DNA from: Crossiella sp. SN42 | GTDB taxonomy: Bacteria > Actinomycetota > Actinomycetes > Mycobacteriales > Pseudonocardiaceae | Assembly: GCF_023897065.1 (NCBI RefSeq) | Contig: NZ_JAMHIV010000001.1 | Coordinates: 434,001 to 498,000, forward strand | Reading direction: 5' to 3' | DNA length: 64,000 nucleotides | In this document: positions 17,262 to 25,692 of the stretch, in pieces | Position numbering within the stretch: position 1 is the first letter of the stretch | Layout: every line of letters begins with the position of its first letter | Notes under the pieces: generated by a model | What the model saw: only the letters and a program-made list of their open reading frames with translations | The model's database searches: none | Told to the model about the DNA's origin: nothing | Position numbers and translations under genes: made by a program

Positions 17262-19169
17262 ATGACAACCGTGGCGCTAGTGGAGATCCACTCCTGGCAC
17301 AGCTTCCTCCCGCTGGTATCCGGATACCTCCAGAGTTACGCCCGACAGGACGAGGTGGTCGCGCAGAAGTACGAGTTCGAGATCCTTTCCCGGCACACCT
17401 CGGACGGCCGGGTGGCGCTGGTGGCCGAGCTGGCCGAGCTGGACTGCGACATCTACGCGTTCAGCTGCTACATCTGGAACGGCAAGCTGGTGCGCGAGGT
17501 GCTGGAGGACCTGGTGCGCCTGCGGCCGAACGCGCAGTACCTGCTGGGCGGCCCGCAGGTGATGAACCACGGCGAGGACTACATTCCGCCGGGCGCGGAC
17601 AACGTGGCGGTGTGCAACGGCGAAGGCGAGATCACCTTCCTGGAGTACCTGCGCGAGCTGGCCAACGAGTCGCCGGACCTGGGCAAGGTGCCGGGGCTGA
17701 GCTTCCGCCGGGACGGCCGGGTGACCACCACCCTGCCGGCCGCGCGGATCAAGGAGCTCACCGAGGTGCCGAGCCCGTTCGTGGCCAACCTGTTCACCGA
17801 CTCGACCTACCACGTGGCGGTGCTGGAAACGAACCGCGGCTGCCCGTTCCGCTGCGGGTTCTGCTACTGGGGCGCGGCCACCAACGACAAGGTGCACCGC
17901 TTCGAGATGGACCGGGTCAAGGCCGACATCGAGTGGATCGCGAAGAACAACATCTACGCGGTCATGATCGCCGATGCCAACTGGGGCCTGTCCGCCCGCG
18001 ATGTGGAGCTGACCGAGTACATCGTGGAGTGCAAGGAGAAGTACGGGTTCCCGTACTGGGTGACCATCCAGTCGGCCAAGAACAGCCCGGAGCGGGTGTC
18101 CAAGATCGTGGACATCCTGTTGCGCGGTGGGCTGATCACCCGGCAGCCGATCTCCCTGCAAAGCGTCAGCGACGAGGCGCTCACCCTGATCGAGCGCAAG
18201 AACATCAAGCGGGAGACCTACTCCGAGCTCCAGCGCGACCTGCGGGCCAGGAACATCCCTTCCTTCATCGAGCTGATCTGGCCGCTGCCCGGGGAGACCC
18301 TGGGGTCCTATGTGGACGGAATCGTGCAGCTCTGCCGCACCGGCGCGGACATGATCAACGTGTACCCGCAGCTGTTGCTGCACAACACCCCGATCTACGA
18401 GCAGCGCGAGCTCTTCGGCGTGCACACCGAGCGGGTGCCCAACCCGGTCGGCGAGGCCGAGCTGGTGGTGCGCACCAAGTGGGTCAACCGGGAGCAGTAC
18501 GACGAGGGCGTGTGGTTCTGGTACGCGCTGCTGTCGGTCTACGACTCGCGCGGGCTGTACTTCGTCTCCAGCTACCTGGACCGCAAGGGCATCATGTCCT
18601 TCGACGAGCTGTTCTGGGCGGTGATCGCCTTCTACCGGGAACACCAGGAGTACGAGCTCGCCCGCTACATCAAACGCTCGGTGGAGACCCTGGACCACTA
18701 CGAGTACAGCAACGGCGGCATGGTCGCCCACCAGATCCAGCACAGCCACCGGCAGGAGGCGGACCGGCTGATGCACGAGTTCGCCTCGGCCCAGCCCTGG
18801 TGGTCGGACCCGACCGTGCGCGCGCTGTTCGAGCTGGACATGGTGGCCCGGCCCTACCCCTACATCGAACCGGTGCAGGAACCCGGGGTTCCGTTGAAGG
18901 AGATGAACATCTTCGAGATGGGCGAGCACCACGTGACCGTGGACCTGCCGCCGCACCTGGTCGCCGAGCTGGTCGAGCGCCAGCTGCTGGACGATCCCTC
19001 GGCACACCGGGTGCGCCTGGACTTCACCGGGAAGAACAAGCAGGTCTGCGCGGATGAGAACGACTCGCTCGCCAACGGCCTGTACTGCGCCAACTTGCTG
19101 GAGCAGATGCTGGACATGCTGCCCGAGTACCAGGTCTGTGACACCGCACTGACGGGAGACGCCCGATGA
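17262..19169 (+). CDS. Second cobalamin-type radical SAM enzyme
   Basis: This 635-residue paralogue of the 12704-14653 gene has an N-terminal B12-binding-like domain with LLGGPQVMNHGEDY and NGEGEITF, and radical SAM cysteines C194-PFR-C198-GF-C201-YWG. The barrel then shows ADANWGL and ELIWPLPGET blocks shared with the paralogue (ELIWGAPGET there). The start MTTVALVEIH at 17262 was chosen over an open upstream extension because GGAGG lies about nine bases upstream and the protein aligns with its paralogue from here. Its stop overlaps the P450 start (ATGA). It would catalyse a second radical carbon methylation or rearrangement. Confidence 0.87.
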   Translation: MTTVALVEIHSWHSFLPLVSGYLQSYARQDEVVAQKYEFEILSRHTSDGRVALVAELAELDCDIYAFSCYIWNGKLVREVLEDLVRLRPNAQYLLGGPQVMNHGEDYIPPGADNVAVCNGEGEITFLEYLRELANESPDLGKVPGLSFRRDGRVTTTLPAARIKELTEVPSPFVANLFTDSTYHVAVLETNRGCPFRCGFCYWGAATNDKVHRFEMDRVKADIEWIAKNNIYAVMIADANWGLSARDVELTEYIVECKEKYGFPYWVTIQSAKNSPERVSKIVDILLRGGLITRQPISLQSVSDEALTLIERKNIKRETYSELQRDLRARNIPSFIELIWPLPGETLGSYVDGIVQLCRTGADMINVYPQLLLHNTPIYEQRELFGVHTERVPNPVGEAELVVRTKWVNREQYDEGVWFWYALLSVYDSRGLYFVSSYLDRKGIMSFDELFWAVIAFYREHQEYELARYIKRSVETLDHYEYSNGGMVAHQIQHSHRQEADRLMHEFASAQPWWSDPTVRALFELDMVARPYPYIEPVQEPGVPLKEMNIFEMGEHHVTVDLPPHLVAELVERQLLDDPSAHRVRLDFTGKNKQVCADENDSLANGLYCANLLEQMLDMLPEYQVCDTALTGDAR

Positions 19170-20356
19170 CCACCCAGGACATGCCCGCCCTCCCCTTCGA
19201 CCGCCCCACCATCCTGGACATCCCGCCGATGCTGCGGCAGCTCCAGGCCGAGCGCCCGATCACCAAGGTGCGCACCATGATGGGCGACGAGGCCTGGCTG
19301 GTCACCCGCTACGAAGAGGCCAAGTCGCTGTTCACCGACCACCGCCTGATCCGCTCGCACCCGGACCCGGAGAACGCGGCGAAGGTCAGCGAGTCGGCCA
19401 TGATGGGCGGCCCGGTCGGCACCTACGAGACCGAGGACTACGACCACACCCTGATGCGCTCCCTGCTCGGCGGTTCCTTCTCCGCCAAGCGGATGCGCAT
19501 GCTGCGGCCGCGCATCGGCGGCCTGGTCGACGACCTGCTCGACGAGATGGCCAAGAAGACGCCGCCGGCCGACCTGCACCAGGAGCTGGCGTTCCCGTTG
19601 CCGGTGCTGGTGATCTGCGAGCTGCTCGGCGTGCCGTATGAGGACCGCGACCAGTTCCGCATCTGGTCCGAGGGCGCGGCCGACATGTTCAACGGCGAGC
19701 ACTCCCTTGAGCAGCTCACCGAGCTGCGCGCCTACACCGGTTCCCTCATCGAGGCGCGCCGCACCAACCCGGGCGAGGACGTGATCTCCGACATCGCCCG
19801 CGCCTACAACGAGGGCAAGCTGAACATGGACTACGCGGTCGGTCTGGCCACCGGCCTGCTCTTCGCCGGGCACATGACCACCGTGGTGCTGGTGGAGTTC
19901 GGCACCCTGCACATGCTCACCTATCCCGAGCAGCGCAAGCGCCTGGTGGAGGACCCCTCGCTGGTGGAGTCCGCGGTGGAGGAGATGCTGCGCTTCACCG
20001 ACGCCGGCGGCGGCAACTTCGTCCGCTACGCCCGGGATGAGATCAAGATGGGCGATGTCACCATCAACTTCGGCGACGCGGTGCTGATCAGCGGCATCGC
20101 GGCCAACCGGGACCCGCGCTTCTTCACCGACCCGGACACCTTCGACGTCACCCGCGAACCCAACTCGCACCTGTCCTTCGGCAGCGGACGGCACCTGTGC
20201 ATCGGCGCCACGCTGGCGCGGGTGGAGCTGGAGGCGGTGTTCAGCCGGTTGTTCCAGCGCTTCCCGAACCTGGAGCTGGCGGTGCCGGTTGAGGAGCTGG
20301 AGCTGCTGGACAACCTGCTGCCCGGCGGCCTGGTGAGCCTGCCGGTGAAGTGGTGA
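19166..20356 (+). CDS. Cytochrome P450 with Met at the I-helix acid position
   Basis: This 396-residue P450 is coupled to the radical SAM gene by an ATGA overlap. It has K-helix EEMLR and heme loop FGSGRHLC345IGAT. The I-helix reads AGHM237-T238-T239, so the conserved acid is Met while both Thr residues remain. It is not closely related to the tandem P450 pair on the other strand, since the C-helix and substrate-recognition regions differ. The tight coupling suggests it acts directly before or after the second radical SAM step. Confidence 0.9.
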   Translation: MTTQDMPALPFDRPTILDIPPMLRQLQAERPITKVRTMMGDEAWLVTRYEEAKSLFTDHRLIRSHPDPENAAKVSESAMMGGPVGTYETEDYDHTLMRSLLGGSFSAKRMRMLRPRIGGLVDDLLDEMAKKTPPADLHQELAFPLPVLVICELLGVPYEDRDQFRIWSEGAADMFNGEHSLEQLTELRAYTGSLIEARRTNPGEDVISDIARAYNEGKLNMDYAVGLATGLLFAGHMTTVVLVEFGTLHMLTYPEQRKRLVEDPSLVESAVEEMLRFTDAGGGNFVRYARDEIKMGDVTINFGDAVLISGIAANRDPRFFTDPDTFDVTREPNSHLSFGSGRHLCIGATLARVELEAVFSRLFQRFPNLELAVPVEELELLDNLLPGGLVSLPVKW

Positions 20357-20376
20357 CGCGGCAAGGCTAGTTGACG

Positions 20377-20422
20377 GCGCGAAACCTGGCCGGGACACCG
20401 GAGTCCTGGCCAGGTTTCGCGC
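20377..20422. terminator. Strong bidirectional hairpin at right end of terpenoid cluster
   Basis: Perfect 15-nt arms GCGCGAAACCTGGCC (20377-20391) and GGCCAGGTTTCGCGC (20408-20422), with a 16-nt loop, lie between the converging P450 and maleylpyruvate-isomerase-family genes. They mark a natural transcriptional end of the cluster. Confidence 0.75.
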
Positions 20423-20425
20423 TGC

Positions 20426-21076
20426 TCAGGTTCGCGGCGAACGCTCGCGCAGTGCGGAAACCCCGTCCCCGTGCAGCTCAGCGCAGGACGTGGCGCGACC
20501 GGTCATGGCCATGATCAGCGCGAGGGTGCGGCCGGACACCAGCGGCCCCTCCCCCGCGGTGAAGGGGCCGTCGGTGGCGACCAGCCGCAGTCCCTCGACC
20601 CGTTTCCTGGCCACGACTACCTGGTCGGTGCTCCGGTAGTACTCGGCGACCCGGGTGAGCGTCGTGATCGGGGATTCGTGGTGGATGCCCAGCGGCTGGC
20701 GGATGTCCTCGCCGTGCACGATCGTCTCGCCGAGCATCGCGAGGACCGGCAGTGGCGGCTTGGTCGTGCTGGTGACCGCGCGGCGAAACCGTTGCAGTGT
20801 CTCGGCGGGTGAGTCGCCGAGCTGTTCGGCCAGGCGCATGGCCACCTGCTTGTCGAAGTCGAAGCGGCAGCGCACCACCCCGGCGAACCAGCGCAGGCCG
20901 GTCAGGTTCGCCGCGGAGGTCAGGTGGGCCAGCACCTCCCGCACGGACAGTTCGCTGCACAGCGAACGGGTGGACCACTGCTCGTCGGTGAGGTGGGTCA
21001 GGTCGGTTGCCAGGGCGGCGCGTTCGGCGTGCACCAGCGGCCAGAGCTCGGCGGGGCGGTTGCGGGGGTCGGCCAT
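20426..21076 (-). CDS. Maleylpyruvate isomerase family (DinB-like, mycothiol-dependent) protein
   Basis: This 216-residue protein has the four-helix DinB/MDMPI fold signature: an N-terminal WPLVHAERAALATDL helix, LCSELSVREVLAHLT with the metal-ligand His, and VHGEDIRQPLG with the second His cluster. Family members are mycothiol-dependent metalloenzymes or orphan actinomycete proteins. The start at 21076 has an AAGGA site about eight bases upstream. It is divergent from a sigma factor gene 72 bp away, so the two may be co-regulated. The exact substrate is unknown. Confidence 0.82.
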   Translation of the reverse strand: MADPRNRPAELWPLVHAERAALATDLTHLTDEQWSTRSLCSELSVREVLAHLTSAANLTGLRWFAGVVRCRFDFDKQVAMRLAEQLGDSPAETLQRFRRAVTSTTKPPLPVLAMLGETIVHGEDIRQPLGIHHESPITTLTRVAEYYRSTDQVVVARKRVEGLRLVATDGPFTAGEGPLVSGRTLALIMAMTGRATSCAELHGDGVSALRERSPRT

Positions 21077-21148
21077 CGTGGTGGTCCTTCCTCGGTGATC
21101 AGTGCTGTCACGGGGTGGGACCGCGGCCGTCGGGCAGAATCGTCGGTG

Positions 21149-22150
21149 ATGGACGACACTCTTTCCGCGCAGGCCACCGACGTCGAGCGCGCCCGCGCCG
21201 GTGACGAGGCCGCGTTCACCCGCCTGGTGACGCCGTTGCACCCCGAGCTGCGCGCGTACTGCTACCGCATCCTCGGCTCGATCCACGACGCCGACGACGC
21301 CCTGCAGGACGCCCTGTTGCGGGCCTGGCGGGCGTTCGGGCGGTTCGAGGGCCGCAGCTCGCTGCGCACCTGGCTCTACACCGTGGCCACCCGCACCAGC
21401 CTCGACCTGGCCGAGGCGCGCGGCAGGCGGGCCCTGCCGGTGGACCTCGGCCCGGCCAGCGAACGGGCGGTGGTGGAGGGCAACGACCCGGTCACCGACG
21501 TGGCCTGGCTCGGCCCCTATCCCGGAAACGCCGCCGACGACCGGTACCTGCGCCGTGATTCGGTGGAGCTGGCGTTCGTGGCCGCGCTGCAACACCTGCC
21601 CGGCAACCAGCGCGCGGCACTGGTGCTGGCCGAGGTGCTCGGCTTCTCCGCGGCCGAGATCGCCGGGATCATGAAGACCTCCGCCACGTCGGTGAGCTCC
21701 GCCATCGCCCGCGCCAGGCGAACGCTCGACGCGAAGGCGCCCCGCTGCTCGCCGCCCTCGGCCGACGACGCCCGGCTGCGCCACCTGGCCACCGGTTTCG
21801 CCGACGCCCTGATCAACGGCGACCCCGACGCCCTGCTCGCGCTGCTGTGCGCGGACGTCACCTGGACCATGCCGCCGCTGCCGCACTGGTACCGCGGCCG
21901 CGCCGCCGTCGTGGACTTCGCCGTCGAGGTCCCGATGACCCGCTGCCCCAGCTGGCGCTACCTGCTCACCACCGCCAATGGGCTGCCCGCCATCGCCTTC
22001 TACCTCGGCGAGCACCCGCGGGCGAGCCACCAGCCGTGGTCCATCACCGCCTTCACCGCCCGGCACGGCCTGATCGCCACCATCACGTCCTTCCTCGGTG
22101 CCGGCCACTTCCCGCCGTTCGGACTGCCCGCCGCACTACCGGGACACTAG
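21149..22150 (+). CDS. ECF-type RNA polymerase sigma factor with C-terminal SnoaL-like domain
   Basis: This 333-residue protein has sigma-70 region 2 (about 25-95, with DADDALQDALLRAWR and SLRTWLYTVATR) and region 4 (about 150-200, with LPGNQRAALVLAEVLGFSA), followed by a SnoaL/NTF2-like C-terminal domain (about 210-325). The WLGPYPG linker resembles the TIGR02960 SigX5-like group. In such sigmas the C-terminal domain can regulate activity in cis, replacing a separate anti-sigma factor. ATG 21149 was chosen; an in-frame GTG three bases upstream is possible. It overlaps the convergent GNAT gene by four bases. Confidence 0.86.
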   Translation: MDDTLSAQATDVERARAGDEAAFTRLVTPLHPELRAYCYRILGSIHDADDALQDALLRAWRAFGRFEGRSSLRTWLYTVATRTSLDLAEARGRRALPVDLGPASERAVVEGNDPVTDVAWLGPYPGNAADDRYLRRDSVELAFVAALQHLPGNQRAALVLAEVLGFSAAEIAGIMKTSATSVSSAIARARRTLDAKAPRCSPPSADDARLRHLATGFADALINGDPDALLALLCADVTWTMPPLPHWYRGRAAVVDFAVEVPMTRCPSWRYLLTTANGLPAIAFYLGEHPRASHQPWSITAFTARHGLIATITSFLGAGHFPPFGLPAALPGH

Positions 22151-22620
22151 TCAAGGCGCAGCACGGTTTCCTCGATCTCGGCGTCTCTGGCGGCGGCGTA
22201 GGCGACCTCCGTGCCGATGGCCACAAAACCCGCCTTGTGCAGCACCCGCAACGAGCCCAGGTTGTCGCTGGCCGCCCGCGCGTACACCGGCCGCACCGGC
22301 AGCCCGGCCAGCAGCAGGGCCAGCGCCCGGCTGGCGATGCCCTGTCCCCATGCCGAGCGGTCGATCCAGTAGGTGACCTCGGTGTCGCCGTCCAGCACGA
22401 AGTTGCCGATGGTGCCGACCAGCCGGCCGTCGCTGGTCACCGCGCGCAGGGTGACCTCCGGCGAGGTGCGCAGCTTGTGCACGTGCGCGTCGAAGGCGGC
22501 GCGGTCGTTGGGATCCCTGGCGGTGAAGGCGGCCATCCGCACCGCCTCGGGGTCGCGCATCTGCTCGAACAGCGCGTCCAGGTCGGTGTCCTGGACCGGG
22601 CGCAGGGCCACGGTGCTCAC
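22147..22620 (-). CDS. GNAT family N-acetyltransferase
   Basis: This 157-residue GNAT-fold acetyltransferase of the RimJ-like group has VTYWIDRSAWGQGIASRAL as the acetyl-CoA pyrophosphate-binding motif A and ASDNLGSLRVLHKAGF as the following motif B. The start is GTG at 22620 with GGAG six bases upstream; the open frame further upstream belongs to an unrelated reading of the HxlR gene. It lies 11 bp downstream of the HxlR gene and is probably cotranscribed with it. The acceptor substrate is unknown. Confidence 0.85.
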   Translation of the reverse strand: MSTVALRPVQDTDLDALFEQMRDPEAVRMAAFTARDPNDRAAFDAHVHKLRTSPEVTLRAVTSDGRLVGTIGNFVLDGDTEVTYWIDRSAWGQGIASRALALLLAGLPVRPVYARAASDNLGSLRVLHKAGFVAIGTEVAYAAARDAEIEETVLRLD

Positions 22621-22631
22621 AGCGTTCTCCT

Positions 22632-23015
22632 TCAGGCGTCGAAGCGGCGGCGGGACTGCTCGATGTGGCCGAGGAACCGGCGGGTCCAGTCGCACATGCC
22701 GTCCACCGTCCTGCGCAGCCCGTGCCCGGCCTCGGTGAGGGTGTACTCGACCTTCGGCGGCACGGTGGGGTGCACGAACCGCTCGACCAACCCGTTGCGC
22801 TCCAACAGGCGCAGGTTTTGGGTGAGCATCTTGTGGCTGATGCCCTGCACCCGGTCCCGCACCTCGCCGAAGCGCAGCGTGCCGTCCCCGATCACCTCGA
22901 TGATCAGCAGCGCCCACTTGTTCGCGATGTCGGAGAAGATCTCCCTGGCCAGCGAGTCCGCGCGCATCAGGTCCGCCTGCTGCTCGGGCGTGCCCGCGTA
23001 TTGCTTGGTCACCAC
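22632..23015 (-). CDS. HxlR-family transcriptional regulator
   Basis: This 127-residue winged-helix regulator has the HxlR signature: ANKWALLIIEVI, then LRFGEVRDRVQGISHKMLT as recognition helices, LRLLERNGLVER, and a VEYTLTEAG wing. It is divergent from a RidA-family gene across 95 bp, the classical arrangement for a redox or small-molecule-responsive regulator controlling its neighbour. It is probably cotranscribed with the GNAT gene downstream. Confidence 0.9.
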   Translation of the reverse strand: MVTKQYAGTPEQQADLMRADSLAREIFSDIANKWALLIIEVIGDGTLRFGEVRDRVQGISHKMLTQNLRLLERNGLVERFVHPTVPPKVEYTLTEAGHGLRRTVDGMCDWTRRFLGHIEQSRRRFDA

Positions 23016-23026
23016 AAAGTTCCCCA

Positions 23027-23066
23027 GTCACTCTAAAGTGCGTTCTTCCAGGTCAGCGGTCACTCT
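23027..23066. promoter_or_regulatory. Direct repeat in HxlR/RidA intergenic region
   Basis: GTCACTCT occurs at 23027-23034 and again at 23059-23066, 32 bp apart (about three helical turns), in the divergent promoter region. It is a plausible HxlR operator. Confidence 0.4.
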
Positions 23067-23110
23067 CCTACGGTTCTCCAGTAACCGCAAGAGAGCACGG
23101 AGGAGCAAGC

Positions 23111-23518
23111 ATGGCCATCACCCTGGTCAACCCCAGTGGACTGCCCGAGGTCGGCGCCTACCACCAGGTCGCCGTCGCGAGCGGGTCCCGGCTGGTCTTC
23201 CTGGCGGGCCAGGTCGCCTGGGACGCCGACGGGGTCACCGTCGGTCCTGGTGACCTGGCCGCGCAGGTCGAGCAGTGCTACCGCAACGTCGCCGCCGCGC
23301 TGGCCGGGGTGGGCGGCACGTTCGCCGACGTGGCGAAGCTGACCATCTACGTCGTGGACTGGACCCCGGAGAAGATGCCGCAGCTCATGGACGGCATCGG
23401 CCGGGCCGCCGCGGCCCTTGGCGTGACGCCGGTGCCGCCGGGCACGTTGATCGGCGTGGCCGCGCTGGACGTGCCCGAACACCTGGTCGAGGTGGAAGCC
23501 ACCGCGGTACTGGACTAG
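23111..23518 (+). CDS. RidA/YjgF family protein
   Basis: This 135-residue RidA-superfamily protein has the AGQVAWDADG and EQCYRNVAAALA blocks and ends with VPEHLVEVEATAVL. Canonical RidA deaminates reactive enamine/imine intermediates such as 2-aminoacrylate. Here the conserved Arg of RidA (in xxIExxAxR) is not evident, because the C-terminal block reads LVEVEATAV, so it may belong to a Rid subfamily with another role. The start has GGAGGA six to seven bases upstream. It is divergent from the HxlR gene, which probably controls it. Confidence 0.85.
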   Translation: MAITLVNPSGLPEVGAYHQVAVASGSRLVFLAGQVAWDADGVTVGPGDLAAQVEQCYRNVAAALAGVGGTFADVAKLTIYVVDWTPEKMPQLMDGIGRAAAALGVTPVPPGTLIGVAALDVPEHLVEVEATAVLD

Positions 23519-23843
23519 ACAGATCCCATGGCAACCCCACCGCACGCCGCCCCGGTCTCGGTGGTTATCTCCAGCTCGATGGGTGGTGTTCGTGATGTAG
23601 TACGCACCCAGTCGTCCTGAGTTAACGGTCCTTCACCCGGCCCCACAAAATGATCAGACACCGGCATGGCATCCCAGATGGTGCGGTAGCCAACCTGATC
23701 TACTACCCGGCGCTGTCGATGACTGCCGGGCGTCGCACGACACAAATGTACGCTCATGCTTGATATGCGGACGAAAACGGATGAGTGTGACCCGTTGCCT
23801 TGCGGTGGCGCGGCACTCTGCTGCGATTGATCGCCGCCGTGGG
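23519..23843. other. Gene-poor stretch between convergent genes
   Basis: These 325 bases have a lower GC content than the flanks. A short minus-strand open frame (23515-23757, 80 codons) has no ribosome site and no recognisable family. I see no clear gene, hairpin or repeat, and the stretch may be a decayed remnant. Confidence 0.4.
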
Positions 23844-24464
23844 CTATTGGACGGTCTGTGGGTCCTTACGAAGGATTCGCCAGCACAGGTAGACGCACAC
23901 GCCAGCCGCGGGCGCACCTCCCAGGAACGTGGCGGCAATCCCGAGCGGGATCACTGCTCCGGCCAGGTACAGCGGCACCAGTACTGCCGTGGCGATGGTG
24001 AACTTTGCCAGGAATACCGCCGTGCACACGTAATAGCGCCGCAGTTGCCGGCGATCGCGTCGCCAGGCGAGGCGTTCGCCGCGCACTGTGCCCATCACCA
24101 ATCCGATGACCGGCCATCGCACCAGCATGGACACCAGGAACAGCACGCCACCGCCTGCCTGCAACAGGACGGCGCTGAGGTAGAAGTCGACCGCGTGCCC
24201 AGTGCTCCCGGCCAGCAGCGCGGACACTCCAACCACGATCAACCCGATCGCCGGCTGCCAGACCTTACCGCCGGTGCACAGCCGCACCACGGCCAACACG
24301 AACACGCCGCCGACCGCGACCAGCGCGGACGCCAGCACCTGCCCAGTCAGCAGATACGCGACAAGGAACAGCGCTCGCGACACGACGCCCTCGGCGACCG
24401 TGCGCCAACCGCCGACCGCGCTGAACAACGACAGCGATTTCTGCGTCAGCATGCTGAGGCTCAT
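23844..24464 (-). CDS. DUF3159-family integral membrane protein
   Basis: This 206-residue membrane protein has about six hydrophobic helices: ALFLVAYLLTGQVLASALVA and FVLAVVRL near the start, then GLIVVGVSALLAG, VLFLVSMLVRWPVIGLVMG, and a C-terminal pair. The VRWPVIGLVMG and AVFLAKFTIATAVLVP segments match the DUF3159 family, whose function is unknown. The start at 24464 overlaps the upstream monooxygenase stop (ATGA), so the two are translationally coupled and under the same TetR control. Confidence 0.83.
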   Translation of the reverse strand: MSLSMLTQKSLSLFSAVGGWRTVAEGVVSRALFLVAYLLTGQVLASALVAVGGVFVLAVVRLCTGGKVWQPAIGLIVVGVSALLAGSTGHAVDFYLSAVLLQAGGGVLFLVSMLVRWPVIGLVMGTVRGERLAWRRDRRQLRRYYVCTAVFLAKFTIATAVLVPLYLAGAVIPLGIAATFLGGAPAAGVCVYLCWRILRKDPQTVQ

Positions 24465-25591
24465 GTGTTCGCCTTCGCCGCGGCAGGCGTGAAACTGTTG
24501 CGGCGCATCGTGTCCTCGTAGGCGCCGATAGCGTCGAGCAAGTCGAACCGACCACGGTACGCCTCGACCAGTGCCTCGCAGAGATGGCGCGCGTCCTGCA
24601 TCGCCAGGTTGCCGCCGAAACCCGGGGCCAGGTGGATCGCGTCGCCGATGACCGTCACCGGACTGGCGGGCCAGGCAGGCATCGGCGGGATCACTCCGAC
24701 ACGGAGCGGGACCGTGACGTCCGGCCACGCCTCGGCGACGACCAACCGCAGGGCCGAAGGCAGATCCATGGTCAACTCCTTGGCCAGGCGCCACACCGCA
24801 GCCGAACCGAGCCGCTCCTGTGTGGTGGGCACGGCCCACATCACGTAGTCCTCGATCTCGGCGACCGCGCTGCGATGCAAGGCGGACAGCCACTGCCGTC
24901 GCGCGGCCACCGGCGGCTGGGTGAACCGCAGCACTCCCAACGCCATCATCGTGCCGCGCACGTGTGCACTGGCCGGGCTGTCGCCGATCAGGCCGGGCAA
25001 CCCGGTACCGGCCACAGCACGAAGTGGAGTCGCGCCCATGATCATGCGTCGTCCGACATCCACCACCCGCACATCCGGCAAGTACTGGCGGCGAACCGCC
25101 GAACCGACTCCGTCCGCACCGACCAGTACATCCGCCGTGTCCGTGCGGCCGTCGGCGAACCACACCCGGACTGTGCCGTCGGCGCGCTGCTCGAACCGCG
25201 TGAACTCCGCCCCGAATCGGACCACGTCGTCCAGTTCCGTCAGCAACACCGCCCGCAGCAGCGGCCGGTGGACCTGCCGACCAGGCCGTGCCCGGCCCGC
25301 CATGCCGTCGGACGACCGAGTGCCCGTGACGGTGAGCTCGCCGTCCCTGTCGGACAGCGTCAAGGTCTGCTCACGCGGTCCTCCCATGGTGGCCTCCACC
25401 ATCGCGGCATGCGCCGGAGGCAGACACGCACGCAGCGCCGATGCGCCGCGGTCGTCGATGTGCAGGCTGACGCCCTGCTGACGCCCCAACGCGCCGTCTC
25501 GCTCGTACACCACGACGTCGACCCCTGCCCGACGTAACCCGTGAGCGAGCGTCAACCCGCCCAGACCAGCGCCGACCACAACCACCCTCAT
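24461..25591 (-). CDS. FAD-dependent monooxygenase, TetR-controlled
   Basis: This 376-residue PHBH-fold flavoprotein has MRVVVVGAGLGGLTLA at the N-terminus, the DG motif VLVGADGVGSAVRR and the GD motif VTVIGDAIHLAPGFGGNLA. Related actinomycete and Bacteroides proteins include tetracycline- and rifamycin-modifying monooxygenases, so a role in inactivating an aromatic compound is possible. It is transcribed away from a TetR gene across 101 bp that contain paired GATGAAGAA elements, so it is probably induced by its substrate. The FAD motif is intact. Confidence 0.87.
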   Translation of the reverse strand: MRVVVVGAGLGGLTLAHGLRRAGVDVVVYERDGALGRQQGVSLHIDDRGASALRACLPPAHAAMVEATMGGPREQTLTLSDRDGELTVTGTRSSDGMAGRARPGRQVHRPLLRAVLLTELDDVVRFGAEFTRFEQRADGTVRVWFADGRTDTADVLVGADGVGSAVRRQYLPDVRVVDVGRRMIMGATPLRAVAGTGLPGLIGDSPASAHVRGTMMALGVLRFTQPPVAARRQWLSALHRSAVAEIEDYVMWAVPTTQERLGSAAVWRLAKELTMDLPSALRLVVAEAWPDVTVPLRVGVIPPMPAWPASPVTVIGDAIHLAPGFGGNLAMQDARHLCEALVEAYRGRFDLLDAIGAYEDTMRRNSFTPAAAKANT

Positions 25592-25603
25592 CCCCGCACC
25601 CCA

Positions 25604-25678
25604 TTCTTCATCGCCTGATGAAGAACACTCTAGGGCGAGCCTCGACCAAACTCCACCGAGCGATGAAGAAAGAGTGTT
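25604..25678. promoter_or_regulatory. TetR operator region with nested inverted repeats
   Basis: TTCTTCATC (25604-25612) and GATGAAGAA (25617-25625) form a palindrome with a 4-bp spacer, and GATGAAGAA recurs at 25662-25670. Next to these, AACACTCT (25624-25631) and AGAGTGTT (25671-25678) form a second inverted pair. The elements lie between the divergent monooxygenase and TetR starts, where TetR would repress both genes. Confidence 0.65.
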
Positions 25679-25692
25679 AGGCTGCAGCGGTC

